DNA of 64,000 nt from Exiguobacterium artemiae 255-15 (GTDB lineage: Bacteria; Bacillota; Bacilli; Exiguobacteriales; Exiguobacteriaceae), in the NCBI RefSeq assembly GCF_000019905.1, contig NC_010556.1, forward strand, positions 1,824,001 to 1,888,000. Direction: 5' to 3'. A program made the position numbers and the translations under genes. Shown piece after piece: positions 1-9,184 of the stretch. A model generated the notes under the pieces. The model saw only the letters and a list, made by a program, of their open reading frames with translations. It did not search any database and was not told the DNA's origin. Numbering within the stretch: position 1 is the first letter of the stretch; the number at the start of each line of letters is the position of its first letter.

Positions 1-1406
1 ACGACAGACGGCGGATCAACGACCGTGTATCCGGACATCTCGGCCCGGCTTCTCGTCCGTTCGTCAATCCATAAGGCCGGCATCCCGAACGCGGGTTCAA
101 CCGTCTCGATGCCTTGAATTTCCGGATCATCGACACCGGGACTCATCGCCAGATAATGATCAAGCAACAGTTCACCGGTTGCCATCTCACTTCCGCGGAT
201 TTTGATCCGGTAATGGTTTGGCGGGAGTTGCAGATGGTCGCGAATCCGGACCGTCGGTAAGACGAACCCGAGTTCAAGAGCCAGCTGTCTCCGAATCATA
301 ACGACCCGGTCAAGTAAGTCGCCGCCCTGTGCTTCATCGGCGAGCGGGATCAAGCCGTAGCCGAATTCAAATTCAATCGTATCGACATTCAAAAGTGAAA
401 TGACCGATTCGCTCGATCGCAGATTTTCAGTCGGTGCTTCTTCGACAGCGACTTCTTCCTGCGTTGCTTTTGACGTTCGTGTCAATCGCCAAGCGAAGAA
501 GGCCGCTGCAGCCGCGACAGGAATCGTCACGTAATCGGGAATTGCCGTAAAGAGACCTAACAGGAAGATGGCACCGGCTCCAATCATGACGAGAAGCGGT
601 GTCCGGGAGAGCTGACCGATGATGTCTTCTCCTAAATTTCCGTCCGAAGTCGAACGGGTAACGATGATACCGGTCGCAACGGAAATCAACAATGCCGGAA
701 TTTGACTGACCAGACCGTCACCGACCGTCAACAGCGTGTAGAGTTTTACGGAATCTGCCATCGGTAATCCTTGTTGGACGACACCGATGATCATTCCGAA
801 AATCAAGTTGATGATGACGATGATGATTCCGGCAATCGCATCTCCTTTAACGAACTTTGATGCTCCGTCCATCGCGCCGTAAAAATCCGCTTCCGATTGG
901 ATTTTCTGACGGCGTGTCCGGGCCTGTAATTCATCGATCATACCGGAGTTCAAATCGGCATCGATGGCCATCTGCTTTCCGGGCATCGCATCGAGGGTAA
1001 AGCGGGCGGATACTTCCGATACCCGCTCAGACCCTTTTGTAATGACCAGAAACTGAATCAAAACAAGAATCAGGAAGACGACGAATCCGACGAGCGCATT
1101 TCCGCCGACAACGAAATCACCGAATGCTTCAATGACTTCCCCACCGTTCCCGTTCGAGAGAATCGATCGGGTTGTCGAGACGTTCAGAGCCAGCCGGAAC
1201 AAAGTCACGATCAATAAGAGTGTTGGAAAAACTGAAAACTCCAGTGCTTCCTTCGCATTCATGGCGACAAGTAACACCATTAAGGCAATCAAGATGTTGA
1301 TGATGATAAGAAAATCGAGTAAAAATCCTGGCAGTGGAATGACGAGCATGAAGACAATCATAATGACGCCTAGCAGGACAGATAAATCTCGTGTTGAAAT
1401 GGTCAT
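1..1406 (-). CDS. flhA: Flagellar export gate protein FlhA (C-terminal part cut by window edge)
   Basis: Integral membrane component of the flagellar type III export gate, which drives export with proton motive force and docks chaperone-substrate complexes through its cytoplasmic domain. The 468 codons visible begin MTISTRDLS and hold the usual N-terminal membrane segments, the conserved RLALNVSTTR segment, and the charged cytoplasmic loop with QSEADFYGAMDG. The start of the soluble C-terminal domain follows. Family members are near 680 to 700 residues, so about one third is missing beyond the left edge. ATG at 1406 follows an AAAGGATG ribosome site. It lies just after flhB, as in Bacillus fla/che operons. 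Confidence 0.97.
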   Translation of the reverse strand, partial: MTISTRDLSVLLGVIMIVFMLVIPLPGFLLDFLIIINILIALMVLLVAMNAKEALEFSVFPTLLLIVTLFRLALNVSTTRSILSNGNGGEVIEAFGDFVVGGNALVGFVVFLILVLIQFLVITKGSERVSEVSARFTLDAMPGKQMAIDADLNSGMIDELQARTRRQKIQSEADFYGAMDGASKFVKGDAIAGIIIVIINLIFGMIIGVVQQGLPMADSVKLYTLLTVGDGLVSQIPALLISVATGIIVTRSTSDGNLGEDIIGQLSRTPLLVMIGAGAIFLLGLFTAIPDYVTIPVAAAAAFFAWRLTRTSKATQEEVAVEEAPTENLRSSESVISLLNVDTIEFEFGYGLIPLADEAQGGDLLDRVVMIRRQLALELGFVLPTVRIRDHLQLPPNHYRIKIRGSEMATGELLLDHYLAMSPGVDDPEIQGIETVEPAFGMPALWIDERTRSRAEMSGYTVVDPPSV

Positions 1407-1420
1407 GATGCTTCATCCTT

Positions 1421-2512
1421 TCATTTCGCTTGTTTCATTTGATAGACAAAGGCGAGTGTTTCAGCGAGTGCCTGATAAAATGATTCATCCACTGCCATTC
1501 CTATTTCTGATTTTGCGAATAATGCTCGTGCGAGCGGTCTGTTTTCGATAATCGGGATCTCAGCTGCTGTCGCCTTCTCCCGAATCCGGAATGCGACAGC
1601 ATCCACTCCCTTGGCGACGACAATTGGGGCGGCATGTTTGCCGTCATCATATTGAATCGCGACGGCATAATGGGTCGGGTTCGTAATGACAACATCGGCG
1701 TTCGGTATTTCCTGCATCATCCGCCGCATCGCCATCTCCCGTTGTTGCTGTTTAATTTTCCCTTTGATTTGCGGGTCACCTTCCGTATTCTTATGTTCAT
1801 CCTTTAAATCCTGTTTACTCATCCGAATCGACTTTTCAAAATCGAATTTTTGATAAGCGAAATCCAGTACAGCAAGGACAATCAACGCGATACTGACCGA
1901 AATCCCTAACAGGAAAGTCAGATGACCGATAATCGCCAAGGCGTCACCAATCGGTTCTGACGTTAAACGTGAAATTTCCACTTTGTTATTCCATAAGACG
2001 GTTCCGCTTGTCGCACCGATGACAAGCAATTTAAAAACGGATTTCAAGAATTCAATCAATGCTTTCATGCTGACGATCCGTTTGATTCCTTGCAGCGGAT
2101 TGATCCGGTCAAGTTTCGGTTGAATCGATTCCGTACTGAGCAAAGCTCCAATCTGTACGAAATTCCCTAAAATACCGATGACGACGGCCGTCACAAAAAA
2201 TGGAGCCACTAGGATGCCCATTTGAACCAGCATTTCAATCATGACTTCCTGAATACGCCCCTCTTCAACGGCGACTAACACCGTTTGGGCACTCAGTCCA
2301 TTCTCAAGCACCATGACGAACCGTTTTCCGAGAAACGGCCCAAAGAAAAATAAAATCAAAAACATGCCAAACAACATCAAACTGCTTGTTAAGTCGGCTG
2401 ACTTTGCCACCTGACCTTTTTTACGGGAGTCATCACGTTTTCGGGGTGATGCTTTTTCCGTTTTTTCACCTGCGAAATACTGGAGGTCAAGCGTTAATGT
2501 ATATTTTCCCAT
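1421..2512 (-). CDS. flhB: Flagellar export switch protein FlhB
   Basis: Export-gate protein that switches secretion from rod/hook to filament substrates. At 363 residues it has normal length. A basic N-terminal stretch (KASPRKRDDSRKKGQ) precedes four membrane segments (roughly residues 40 to 210) and a cytoplasmic domain. The autocleavage motif NPTH is intact in ITNPTHYAVAIQY, so self-processing between Asn and Pro is expected. The ATG has a strong AGGAGG site 6 bases upstream. It sits between fliR and flhA. A shorter homologue of its C-terminal half is encoded at 27623-27883. Confidence 0.98.
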   Translation of the reverse strand: MGKYTLTLDLQYFAGEKTEKASPRKRDDSRKKGQVAKSADLTSSLMLFGMFLILFFFGPFLGKRFVMVLENGLSAQTVLVAVEEGRIQEVMIEMLVQMGILVAPFFVTAVVIGILGNFVQIGALLSTESIQPKLDRINPLQGIKRIVSMKALIEFLKSVFKLLVIGATSGTVLWNNKVEISRLTSEPIGDALAIIGHLTFLLGISVSIALIVLAVLDFAYQKFDFEKSIRMSKQDLKDEHKNTEGDPQIKGKIKQQQREMAMRRMMQEIPNADVVITNPTHYAVAIQYDDGKHAAPIVVAKGVDAVAFRIREKATAAEIPIIENRPLARALFAKSEIGMAVDESFYQALAETLAFVYQMKQAK

Positions 2513-2513
2513 C

Positions 2514-3281
2514 TCAACCTCCTAGTAAATGAACCGCATCGGACAGTACTTCTTGTAGTAAAGGAACAAATCGCGAAATTCCGGTAATGGTTGCTCCAGC
2601 AAGCAAAAACAAAATTGCATAACCCATCAACAATTTAACGGAAAATCCAATCGCAAAAATATTGAACTGAGGCGCCGTTTTTGCTAAAAAACCAAGCGCC
2701 AGGTCTACTAAAAATAAAGCGACAACTAGCGGCATCGCAATTTGAAGCGCCGTGAGCATGGCTAGACCCACAACCCGCACGACTAAACTCATGCCGGCTT
2801 CTCCGGAAACATCAATCGCACTACCGGGCGGAAAGATTTTAAAGCTCGTATAAATCCCGTCCAGTAAAATCAAATGCATATCGGAAGCCAGCAATACAAG
2901 CAACGTCAACATGTAATAAAATCGACCGACAATCGGCGACTGTCCGCCGAACATCGGATCATATGCCGAGGCCATGGCTAGACCCATCTGTAAATCGATG
3001 ATGGATCCGGCGATTTGCGGGGCATACAGTAAAAAACTGGCGAGCAGACCGAGGGCGAGTCCGATAATGACTTCTGTCCCCATCCGAAAAAAGAAATCGA
3101 TGTCATCGACTTGAACGGTCGTCTTGACCGCATAACTGGCAAAATAGGCGAGTCCGGCCGCAATGGCCAACTTATGCTGGGCAGGTAACTGCTTGGATGA
3201 AAACAGAGGTGCTGCCACTAAAAATCCGACAAGTCGACCAAATACAAGTAAAAACACGCTGACAAAGGACAGTAACGTCAT
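2514..3281 (-). CDS. fliR: Flagellar export gate protein FliR
   Basis: Membrane protein of the export gate, which forms the core pore with FliP and FliQ. The 255-residue product is hydrophobic throughout with about six predicted membrane segments, typical FliR length. Conserved features include the N-terminal VFGRLVGFLVAAPLFS-type segment and the central MASAYDP/QSPI region. Its ATG overlaps the fliQ stop by four bases (ATGA), indicating translational coupling, and flhB starts after its stop. Confidence 0.97.
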   Translation of the reverse strand: MTLLSFVSVFLLVFGRLVGFLVAAPLFSSKQLPAQHKLAIAAGLAYFASYAVKTTVQVDDIDFFFRMGTEVIIGLALGLLASFLLYAPQIAGSIIDLQMGLAMASAYDPMFGGQSPIVGRFYYMLTLLVLLASDMHLILLDGIYTSFKIFPPGSAIDVSGEAGMSLVVRVVGLAMLTALQIAMPLVVALFLVDLALGFLAKTAPQFNIFAIGFSVKLLMGYAILFLLAGATITGISRFVPLLQEVLSDAVHLLGG

Positions 3282-3550
3282 TTTCGTGAAACCTCGGCAA
3301 TCTGTTTGAAGATTTCAATCGTAAACGTTTTGAGCTCTTCCATAATCCATGGTCCAAAAAAGACGAGTGCTAAAAATACGGCAACAATCTTTGGCACAAA
3401 CGATAAGGTCTGCTCTTGGATTTGGGTCGTCGCCTGTAAGATGCTGACGAGAAGTCCAACGACGAGTGAGACGAGCAAGAGCGGGGCTGAAACCTTTAAC
3501 AAGGTCCATACGGCCGAACTGGCTAATTGAATAATCATTTCCTGCGTCAT
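3278..3550 (-). CDS. fliQ: Flagellar export gate protein FliQ
   Basis: Small two-helix membrane protein of the flagellar export gate. The frame is open 18 codons further upstream, but the ATG at 3550 (MTQEMIIQLA) gives the family's usual 90 residues and has a GGGAGGG ribosome site six bases upstream, so I use it. The two membrane segments flank the conserved SILQATTQIQEQTL loop. It lies between fliP and fliR and overlaps fliR. Confidence 0.97.
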   Translation of the reverse strand: MTQEMIIQLASSAVWTLLKVSAPLLLVSLVVGLLVSILQATTQIQEQTLSFVPKIVAVFLALVFFGPWIMEELKTFTIEIFKQIAEVSRK

Positions 3551-3561
3551 GTCGTCCCTCC

Positions 3562-4230
3562 CTATCGCATGCTGACGAGCAGTGATTCGACAATCAAATG
3601 CCAACCATCCACTAAAATAAACAATAATAATTTAAACGGTAAGGCAATCATGACCGGCGGCAACATCATCATCCCCATCGACATCAAGACACTCGAGACA
3701 ACCATATCGATAACGAGGAACGGGATGAAAATCATGAATCCGATTTGAAATGCCGTCTTTAACTCACTGATGGCGTAAGCCGGTACTAAAGCGACGAGCG
3801 GAATATCTTCCACCTTCTCCGGCTTTTCATAATTGCCGTACTTCAGGAATAGTTCTAAATCATTGCTCCGCGTGTACTGGGACATGAAACGTTTCATTGT
3901 TCCGCCCGCTTGATCGAAGGCTTCATCCTGACTGATTTTTTCATCCATGTACGGTTGTAACGCCGTCGTGTTCAATTCGGTCAGGACAGGCGCCATGACG
4001 AACAATGTGATGAATAATGCCAATCCGACGAGCAGTTGGTTCGGCGGTGTTTGTTGCGTTCCCAGTGCCGACCGCACAAAGGACAAGACGACGATGACGC
4101 GTGTGAAGCAGGTCATCAGAATCAGCAGGGATGGTGCTAATGATAAAAGCGTAAGTAAAACCAACAGTTTAACGGAAGTCGCCGTCCCGGACGGCGTATC
4201 CAAGGAAATCAAATTTTCAATCGTCGTCAT
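3562..4230 (-). CDS. fliP: Flagellar export gate protein FliP
   Basis: Core protein of the export gate; five or so copies form the channel with FliQ and FliR. The 222 residues match the Bacillus FliP length. Conserved segments are visible: TCFTRVIVVLSFVRSALGTQQTPPNQ near residues 40 to 65 (quoted here by its ends only as TCFTRV and TPPNQ), LVPAYAISELKTAF, and the C-terminal IGFMIFIPFLVID. The ATG overlaps the fliO stop (ATGA). Confidence 0.97.
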   Translation of the reverse strand: MTTIENLISLDTPSGTATSVKLLVLLTLLSLAPSLLILMTCFTRVIVVLSFVRSALGTQQTPPNQLLVGLALFITLFVMAPVLTELNTTALQPYMDEKISQDEAFDQAGGTMKRFMSQYTRSNDLELFLKYGNYEKPEKVEDIPLVALVPAYAISELKTAFQIGFMIFIPFLVIDMVVSSVLMSMGMMMLPPVMIALPFKLLLFILVDGWHLIVESLLVSMR

Positions 4231-4721
4231 GATCGTCCTCGTTTCTTCTGGAACTGATCAAGCTGTTGCTTAAAGGATTCCAGAAACGGAGACGTGTTTG
4301 ACGTATGTGATGGGCTGTCGGATGTATCCATTGCCGACCAGTCGTCGTCTTCCTCAATCGTATCCAGCAGTTCAACGTTCTGACCGACACCGACAACGTA
4401 AATCTTACCGTGAACTCTTACAAGCTGAACGGAACGATCTTTGCCAAGCGGGACACCTCCGAGATGAGACAGGCGGCTCGATTGACGGACTCCTTTTGTC
4501 CGCTCATTGATGAAACGGACGGCTAACAGAAATCCGCCAATCAAAACTGCGAGCGTCACGACAATCTTTACGACCGTGACGACTGTCGATGACCCGTCGA
4601 CCTGTTGTGTTGTAGGTTCATTGTTCTTAGATGGGTTGAGCTTCTCTTCCACTGTTTCGGCACCGACCTGATGCGTCAGCAGGAACAGGAGAAGACAGGT
4701 CAAACAGGTCAGTCTTCTCAT
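4227..4721 (-). CDS. fliO: Flagellar biosynthesis protein FliO (FliZ in Bacillus naming)
   Basis: Assembly factor for the FliP ring of the export gate. The 164-residue protein has an N-terminal signal-like hydrophobic segment (residues 3 to 21, ending VGAE). A variable extracytoplasmic stretch of about 30 residues and one membrane helix (about 47 to 68) follow. The cytoplasmic FliO domain contains LGGVPLGKDRSVQLVRVHGKIYVVGV (ends LGGVP and YVVGV). The sequence is divergent and the call rests mainly on topology, the SVQLVRVHGK motif and position between cheY and fliP. Its ATG overlaps the cheY stop, and no strong separate ribosome site is visible. Confidence 0.9.
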   Translation of the reverse strand: MRRLTCLTCLLLFLLTHQVGAETVEEKLNPSKNNEPTTQQVDGSSTVVTVVKIVVTLAVLIGGFLLAVRFINERTKGVRQSSRLSHLGGVPLGKDRSVQLVRVHGKIYVVGVGQNVELLDTIEEDDDWSAMDTSDSPSHTSNTSPFLESFKQQLDQFQKKRGRS

Positions 4722-5083
4722 GATGAAATGGTTTTCGAAACAGCTTCGAGTACGCGGTCAGCCTGGAACGGTTTAACGATGAAGTCTTTTGCTCCAGCTT
4801 GGATCGCATCGATGACCATCGATTGTTGACCCATGGCAGAACACATGATGACTTTAGCGGCCGGGTTAAACGCTTTAATTTCTTTTAAAGCGGAAATTCC
4901 GTCCATTTCCGGCATCGTGATATCTAGTGTAACGAGATCCGGCGTTAACTCTTTATATTTCGAAACGGCTTCCCGACCGTTTTCTGCTTCTCCGACGACG
5001 TCATAGCCGTTCTTCGATAAAATTTCCTTAATCATCATTCGCATGAAAGCTGCATCATCTACAATCAAAACTTTTGCACTCAT
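4718..5083 (-). CDS. cheY: Chemotaxis response regulator CheY
   Basis: Single-domain receiver that, when phosphorylated by CheA, acts at the flagellar switch proteins FliM/FliY. The 121 residues carry the full active site: Asp9 and Asp10 (acidic pair), Asp54 (phosphoacceptor in TLDITMPEMDG), Ser82 and Lys104 (VKPF). No output domain follows. The ATG has an AAGGAGG site. It is embedded between fliY and fliO, the normal place in Bacillales, which supports the chemotaxis role over a generic receiver. Confidence 0.97.
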   Translation of the reverse strand: MSAKVLIVDDAAFMRMMIKEILSKNGYDVVGEAENGREAVSKYKELTPDLVTLDITMPEMDGISALKEIKAFNPAAKVIMCSAMGQQSMVIDAIQAGAKDFIVKPFQADRVLEAVSKTISS

Positions 5084-5095
5084 CCTATTTCCTCC

Positions 5096-6226
5096 TTAGA
5101 ACATCCGAAGACGTTCTTTTGTATTGACGATCTCTGTAATCCGGACACCAAAATTTTCTTCGATGACAACGACTTCTCCCGTTGCAATCAACGTGTTATT
5201 GACGAACACATCAACGGGTTCTCCTGCTAATTTATCCAGTTCAATGATCGAGCCTTGTGTCAGTTCTAAAATATCCCGGACAGATCGGCGTGTCCGCCCC
5301 AGCTCGACCGTCACATTCAGCGGTACATCGTAAAGCATCCCGATGTTGCCCGGTGGCCCCTCTTGTTGTACTTCCGAAAACTGACCGAATTGGACAGGAC
5401 TGACGCCTACCGGCTCTTTTTTCTGTTCCGGCGGTGCTTCATACCGGGGTTCCGGTTGCTGTTGAGGAGCGGTCGGCTGTTCCCGGACCGGTTCTTGTGA
5501 ACTGGTTGGAGCTATTGGCGCTGATTCAGTCGTTGTCGTACTGGCACTGAATAATTTCTGAATCAATTGTTTAGAAAAATCAAGTGGTGCCAACTGTACG
5601 ATTTTCGAGTCGATCAACGTCCCGATTTTCAAATCAAATTCGATGATGACCATGCTCTCCCATAGTGAGAAGCTATCAACAATTGTTTTTTCTTGTGAGA
5701 AATCAAAGATTTCGACTGCAGGAGGCGAGATATCAATCCGCATCGAGAAGACGGTCGACATCGAAGTCGCCGCTGCGCCCATCATCTGATTCATTGCTTC
5801 CTGAACGGCAGATAACGCAATCGGTTCCATCTCGAGACTCTCGTCCACGACACCGTCGCCGCCCATCATCAGGTTCGCAATGACGGACGCATCCCGTTGT
5901 GTCAAAATCAACACGTTTTCTCCCTTGAATCCTTCTGTATATCCGACACGAAGGGCGACGTGTGGAATCGGATAACGGCTCCGCAGTTCTTCCATCGTAA
6001 TCATCCGGACGTGTGGTGTTGTGATTTCGACTTTTTGATTCAACAATGCAGAAAGGGCTGTCGCGGAATTCCCTAACGAGATGTTCCCGACTTCTCCAAG
6101 TGCATCAATCTCCATCTCATCCAATTGATGTAAATCATCCGTTAAATGGGTATCGGCTGGTTCTTCAGCCGATGGGGTTCCCCGTAATAAGGCATCGATT
6201 TCATCTTGCGAAAGCATATCGCTCAT
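5096..6226 (-). CDS. fliY: Flagellar motor switch phosphatase FliY
   Basis: C-ring component of Gram-positive flagella that combines a CheC-like CheY-P phosphatase with a FliN-like surface domain. From the N-terminus: a CheY-P binding peptide (MLSQDEIDALLRG), a CheC/FliY core with the EIDALGEVGNISLGNSA helix (about residues 40 to 60) and its repeat around EAMNQMMGAAA. A Gln/Pro-rich linker (about 240 to 290) and a FliN/SpoA domain (VELGRTRRSVRDIL) follow. I choose ATG at 6226 (376 aa) because GAGGAGG lies just upstream inside the end of fliM. The frame is open five codons further. Confidence 0.96.
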   Translation of the reverse strand: MSDMLSQDEIDALLRGTPSAEEPADTHLTDDLHQLDEMEIDALGEVGNISLGNSATALSALLNQKVEITTPHVRMITMEELRSRYPIPHVALRVGYTEGFKGENVLILTQRDASVIANLMMGGDGVVDESLEMEPIALSAVQEAMNQMMGAAATSMSTVFSMRIDISPPAVEIFDFSQEKTIVDSFSLWESMVIIEFDLKIGTLIDSKIVQLAPLDFSKQLIQKLFSASTTTTESAPIAPTSSQEPVREQPTAPQQQPEPRYEAPPEQKKEPVGVSPVQFGQFSEVQQEGPPGNIGMLYDVPLNVTVELGRTRRSVRDILELTQGSIIELDKLAGEPVDVFVNNTLIATGEVVVIEENFGVRITEIVNTKERLRMF

Positions 6227-6227
6227 G

Positions 6228-7211
6228 TTATTCCTCCTCAATTCGTTGTAAGACTTGTAAAGCGAGATGCTTCCCGTTCAGACCAGGCCGCGCTTTGAAC
6301 ATTTTCCGATCATCGACGAACAATTCAACCGGATCGGATGTACGTGTCTGGAGGGACAGGCAATCGCCTACCTCGAGGTGTAACAATTCTCCAAACGAAA
6401 GTTCCGTCTGGCCGAGCACTGCTTTCAAATCGACGATGGATCCCATCAACTGTGTTTGCATATGTTCTGACTCTTGGTTATCGGCTGACTTTCGTTTTTC
6501 TTGTTGCATCCAAAAGTGACTCGATAGTTTCGGAATGATTGGTTCGAGTGTCACGAACGGCAGACAGACGTTAAGCGTTCCGCTCACTTCTCCGACCGTC
6601 ACGTAGATCGAGACGAGAATGACCGTTTCATTCGGTGAGACAAGTTGAAGAAATTGTGGATTGATTTCCAAATCGTCATACTCGGCTTCGATTTCGGCAA
6701 TCGATTCCCACGCTGCCCCGTATTGAACAAAAGCTCGTTTGAATAACTGCGTCAAGATCCGGGTTTCGATTTCCGTCAAGTTCTCAATCTTATTCATGCC
6801 TTCCCCCGGTCCACCGAGTAACCGATCGAGCATCGCATAAGCAATGTTCGGATTCACTTCGAAGATCACTCGTCCGTCTAACGGATGAAGGTTCACCAGA
6901 TTGATCAGTGTCATATTCGGAATGGAATGAATGAATTCATCATATGGCAGTTGCTCGACCGTATTGACCGTAAACTGGACATATGTTCTGAGCTGTGCTG
7001 AGAAATGGGTCGTCAAGACTCGGGCGAACTGTTCATGAATTCGCGTTAAGTTTCGCATCTGGTCTTTTGAGAATCGTAACGCCCGTTTAAAGTCATACAC
7101 TTTCACACGACGTTCTTCTTCTTGACTGCGTATTTCCTCGACTTCCATATCTCCGCTTGAAATGGCTGATAGCAGGGCGTCAATTTCATGTTGTGATAAT
7201 ACTTCGCTCAT
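6228..7211 (-). CDS. fliM: Flagellar motor switch protein FliM
   Basis: C-ring protein that binds CheY-P and transmits the signal to FliG. The 327 residues begin with the CheY-binding peptide (LSQHEIDALLSAI). A pseudo-CheC middle domain containing the GGPGEG-type segment (LLGGPGEGMNKI) and a C-terminal SpoA/FliN-like domain (LGQTELSFGELL) follow. It lies between fliL and fliY; its last codons carry the ribosome site for fliY, so the two C-ring genes are probably translated together. Confidence 0.97.
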   Translation of the reverse strand: MSEVLSQHEIDALLSAISSGDMEVEEIRSQEEERRVKVYDFKRALRFSKDQMRNLTRIHEQFARVLTTHFSAQLRTYVQFTVNTVEQLPYDEFIHSIPNMTLINLVNLHPLDGRVIFEVNPNIAYAMLDRLLGGPGEGMNKIENLTEIETRILTQLFKRAFVQYGAAWESIAEIEAEYDDLEINPQFLQLVSPNETVILVSIYVTVGEVSGTLNVCLPFVTLEPIIPKLSSHFWMQQEKRKSADNQESEHMQTQLMGSIVDLKAVLGQTELSFGELLHLEVGDCLSLQTRTSDPVELFVDDRKMFKARPGLNGKHLALQVLQRIEEE

Positions 7212-7220
7212 GCGGCCACC

Positions 7221-7670
7221 TCACTGGATGATTTTTTTCGTCGTGTAGACACGTTGAACATCGCCTTCTTGCAGAAGCTTTTTAAATTGCCCCCGTAATT
7301 TTTCTTCGAGTTTCGCCATGTCTTGTTTAGAATCTAAATCTTGTTTTTTCATCGAAGCTAAATCCCCTAAGATGATATTGTTGATTTGAAACTTGCGTAA
7401 CTCAAGTTCTTCCCGCGTCGCTGCATCATCCGTGACGATTGTAAACTGAACATTTAAGAATCGTTCGTCTGCAATGTTCGTCGTCAAATCATCTGTTTGA
7501 AAGCTTCGCTCTTCGAGTTCCGCGCCTGTCGGCTGTTCGACTTTCGCTTCAGTCGGATCACTCGTCAATAAATATTTCGAAAGCATATAACCGGCGCCCA
7601 CCATCATGATGGCGACGACAATCATGATGAGCGGTAATTTCAACTTACTCTTCTTCTTTTCTTCTGCCAT
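7221..7670 (-). CDS. fliL: Flagellar basal body-associated protein FliL
   Basis: Single-pass membrane protein near the stator, supporting torque and stator engagement. Starting at the ATG at 7670 (MAEEKKKSKLKL, AGGAGG upstream) it has 149 residues: a basic cytoplasmic tail, one membrane helix (about 12 to 33) and an extracytoplasmic FliL/stomatin-like domain. The last contains TNIADERFLNVQFTI and a C-terminal GDVQRVYTTKKIIQ. Its start overlaps the 3' end of flbD/swrD by 26 bases. Confidence 0.95.
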   Translation of the reverse strand: MAEEKKKSKLKLPLIMIVVAIMMVGAGYMLSKYLLTSDPTEAKVEQPTGAELEERSFQTDDLTTNIADERFLNVQFTIVTDDAATREELELRKFQINNIILGDLASMKKQDLDSKQDMAKLEEKLRGQFKKLLQEGDVQRVYTTKKIIQ

Positions 7671-7881
7671 CTTCGAGCCTCCTAGCACTGTTCAAGCCCG
7701 TTAAACCGACTTGTCGGTAAAAATCGATTGTGGCGTCTTTTACCTCTTCTAACGTTTCTTTAACGACATAAGTCTGTCCCCCGACCAACTGGATCGTCGT
7801 ATCAGGTGTCGACCGGACCGCTTCAATCAAAATTGCATTTAAGACGAGCGGCGTTTCACGTAATGTCGTTAAGGTAATCAT
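7645..7881 (-). CDS. swrD: FlbD/SwrD family flagellar protein
   Basis: Small cytoplasmic protein of 78 residues. Family members in Bacillus (SwrD) raise flagellar power for swarming; the molecular mechanism is not settled. Family features are the N-terminal MITLTTL followed by LVLNAILIEAVRSTPDTTI (ends LVLNA and PDTTI), then VGGQTYVVKE. The charged C-terminal tail (RRLEDGRRKEEE) extends past the usual core and overlaps fliL. The ATG overlaps the flgE stop (ATGA). The position between flgE and fliL is the standard one. Confidence 0.9.
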   Translation of the reverse strand: MITLTTLRETPLVLNAILIEAVRSTPDTTIQLVGGQTYVVKETLEEVKDATIDFYRQVGLTGLNSARRLEDGRRKEEE

Positions 7882-8714
7882 CGTTTCAGGTTAACGAGTT
7901 CTTCTAAAATCTGATCGGATGTCGTAATGATCCGGGTATTCGCCTGAAATCCGCGTTGCGCGATGATCATTTCCGTAAACTCTTCCGATAAGTCGACGTT
8001 CGACATTTCAAGTGTTCCGGATGTTAATTGTCCAAGACCATTTGTGCTTGGTGTTGCGGATGTCGGCTGACCCGAGTTTTGAGAAATCGAGTACATATTC
8101 GAACCGGACTTTTCAAGACCACCTGGGTTCGGGAAATTTGCCAATGAGATATATCCTGCCTGTTGAAGCGTCCCTGCCGGATCGACATACGTAACGAGAC
8201 CGTCTTTTCCAATCGATAAATTTTGTGCATTAGCCGGGATATTGATCGTCTTGTAGCCCCCACCGAGCGGAATCGTCGGTTGACCTAATGGTCCCGCATT
8301 GTCTGATCCGATGACATAGTTCCCGTCTCCTGTTACTAAATTCCCGTCAAGATCCGTGTAAAAGTTTCCTGACCGAGCATAACGGATACCGTCAGCTGTT
8401 TGAATTTGGAAGAATCCTTCACCTGAGATGGCCACATCCAATGTACGGCCTGTATTTTGTAAAGCTCCCTGGTTTGAAACACTGTCAACGGTTGCCATCG
8501 ACGCTCCAAGTCCGACCTGTTTCGGGTTTGCCCCGCCGACGCCACCGCCATTGCCTGATGCCGAACCGACAGATTGACTGACAAGATCTTTAAACGTGAC
8601 ACGGCCTTTTTTGTACCCAAACGTATTGACGTTGGCGATGTTATTCCCGACAACGTCTAATTTTGTTTGGAAGTTCTTTAACCCACTGATTCCTGAATAC
8701 ATTGAACGTAACAT
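7878..8714 (-). CDS. flgE: Flagellar hook protein FlgE (short FlgG-like type)
   Basis: Subunit of the flagellar hook in Bacillales, where the hook protein is short and often labelled FlgG. The 278 residues have the rod/hook family ends: N-terminal MYSGISGLKNFQTKLDVVGNNIANVNTFGYK (ends MYSGI and TFGYK) and the C-terminal SNVDLSEEFTEMI...ANTRIITTSDQIL segment. The central GEGFFQIQTADG marks the family. The location after flgD, the hook cap gene, argues for hook rather than distal rod. A Gly-rich stretch (ASGNGGGVGGAN) is near residue 55. Confidence 0.93.
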   Translation of the reverse strand: MLRSMYSGISGLKNFQTKLDVVGNNIANVNTFGYKKGRVTFKDLVSQSVGSASGNGGGVGGANPKQVGLGASMATVDSVSNQGALQNTGRTLDVAISGEGFFQIQTADGIRYARSGNFYTDLDGNLVTGDGNYVIGSDNAGPLGQPTIPLGGGYKTINIPANAQNLSIGKDGLVTYVDPAGTLQQAGYISLANFPNPGGLEKSGSNMYSISQNSGQPTSATPSTNGLGQLTSGTLEMSNVDLSEEFTEMIIAQRGFQANTRIITTSDQILEELVNLKR

Positions 8715-9184
8715 TATTTTTCCTCCTTTGGTTTGATCTCTGTCAGGTCATAGACACTGACACTTTTTCCGTTCGATAATTCAGCGAGGATATCGACTCC
8801 GTCGCGTTTGACACTGAGGACGTTGGCCGTCTCTTTGACAGTTGATGTCACATCGGCTCCTGTCGCATCTTTTGTGACGGTTTCACTCTCATAGCTGACC
8901 TTATTTCCAATCAGATTACTGTAATTCATCAAAGCGGCAGCATGTTGGTTTAACATCATCGTCTCGATTCCTTTACCGATGGATTGCATCTGTTCAAGCG
9001 AAGAAAACTGAGCCATTTGAGAAATGAACTCCTTGTCTTCCATCGGTGCCGTCGGATCTTGATTGGATAATTGGGCGATCAGAATTTTCATGAACATGTC
9101 TTTATCCATCGAATTACTGGACGGTACTTTCGTTTTATCCGGTAACTGGTAGGACGATGCATCATTTTTGATGGAATCAGTCAT
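8714..9184 (-). CDS. flgD: Flagellar hook capping protein FlgD
   Basis: Scaffold that caps the growing hook and lets FlgE polymerise. The conserved N-terminal region is clear: [38 protein letters not shown] (ends DMFMKI and SLEQM). The protein is 156 residues, about the size seen in Bacillales. The frame opens two codons earlier, but the ATG at 9184 (MTDSIKND) is six bases after GAGGAGG and is preferred. It overlaps the end of fliK, and its TAA overlaps the flgE ATG. Confidence 0.95.
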   Translation of the reverse strand: MTDSIKNDASSYQLPDKTKVPSSNSMDKDMFMKILIAQLSNQDPTAPMEDKEFISQMAQFSSLEQMQSIGKGIETMMLNQHAAALMNYSNLIGNKVSYESETVTKDATGADVTSTVKETANVLSVKRDGVDILAELSNGKSVSVYDLTEIKPKEEK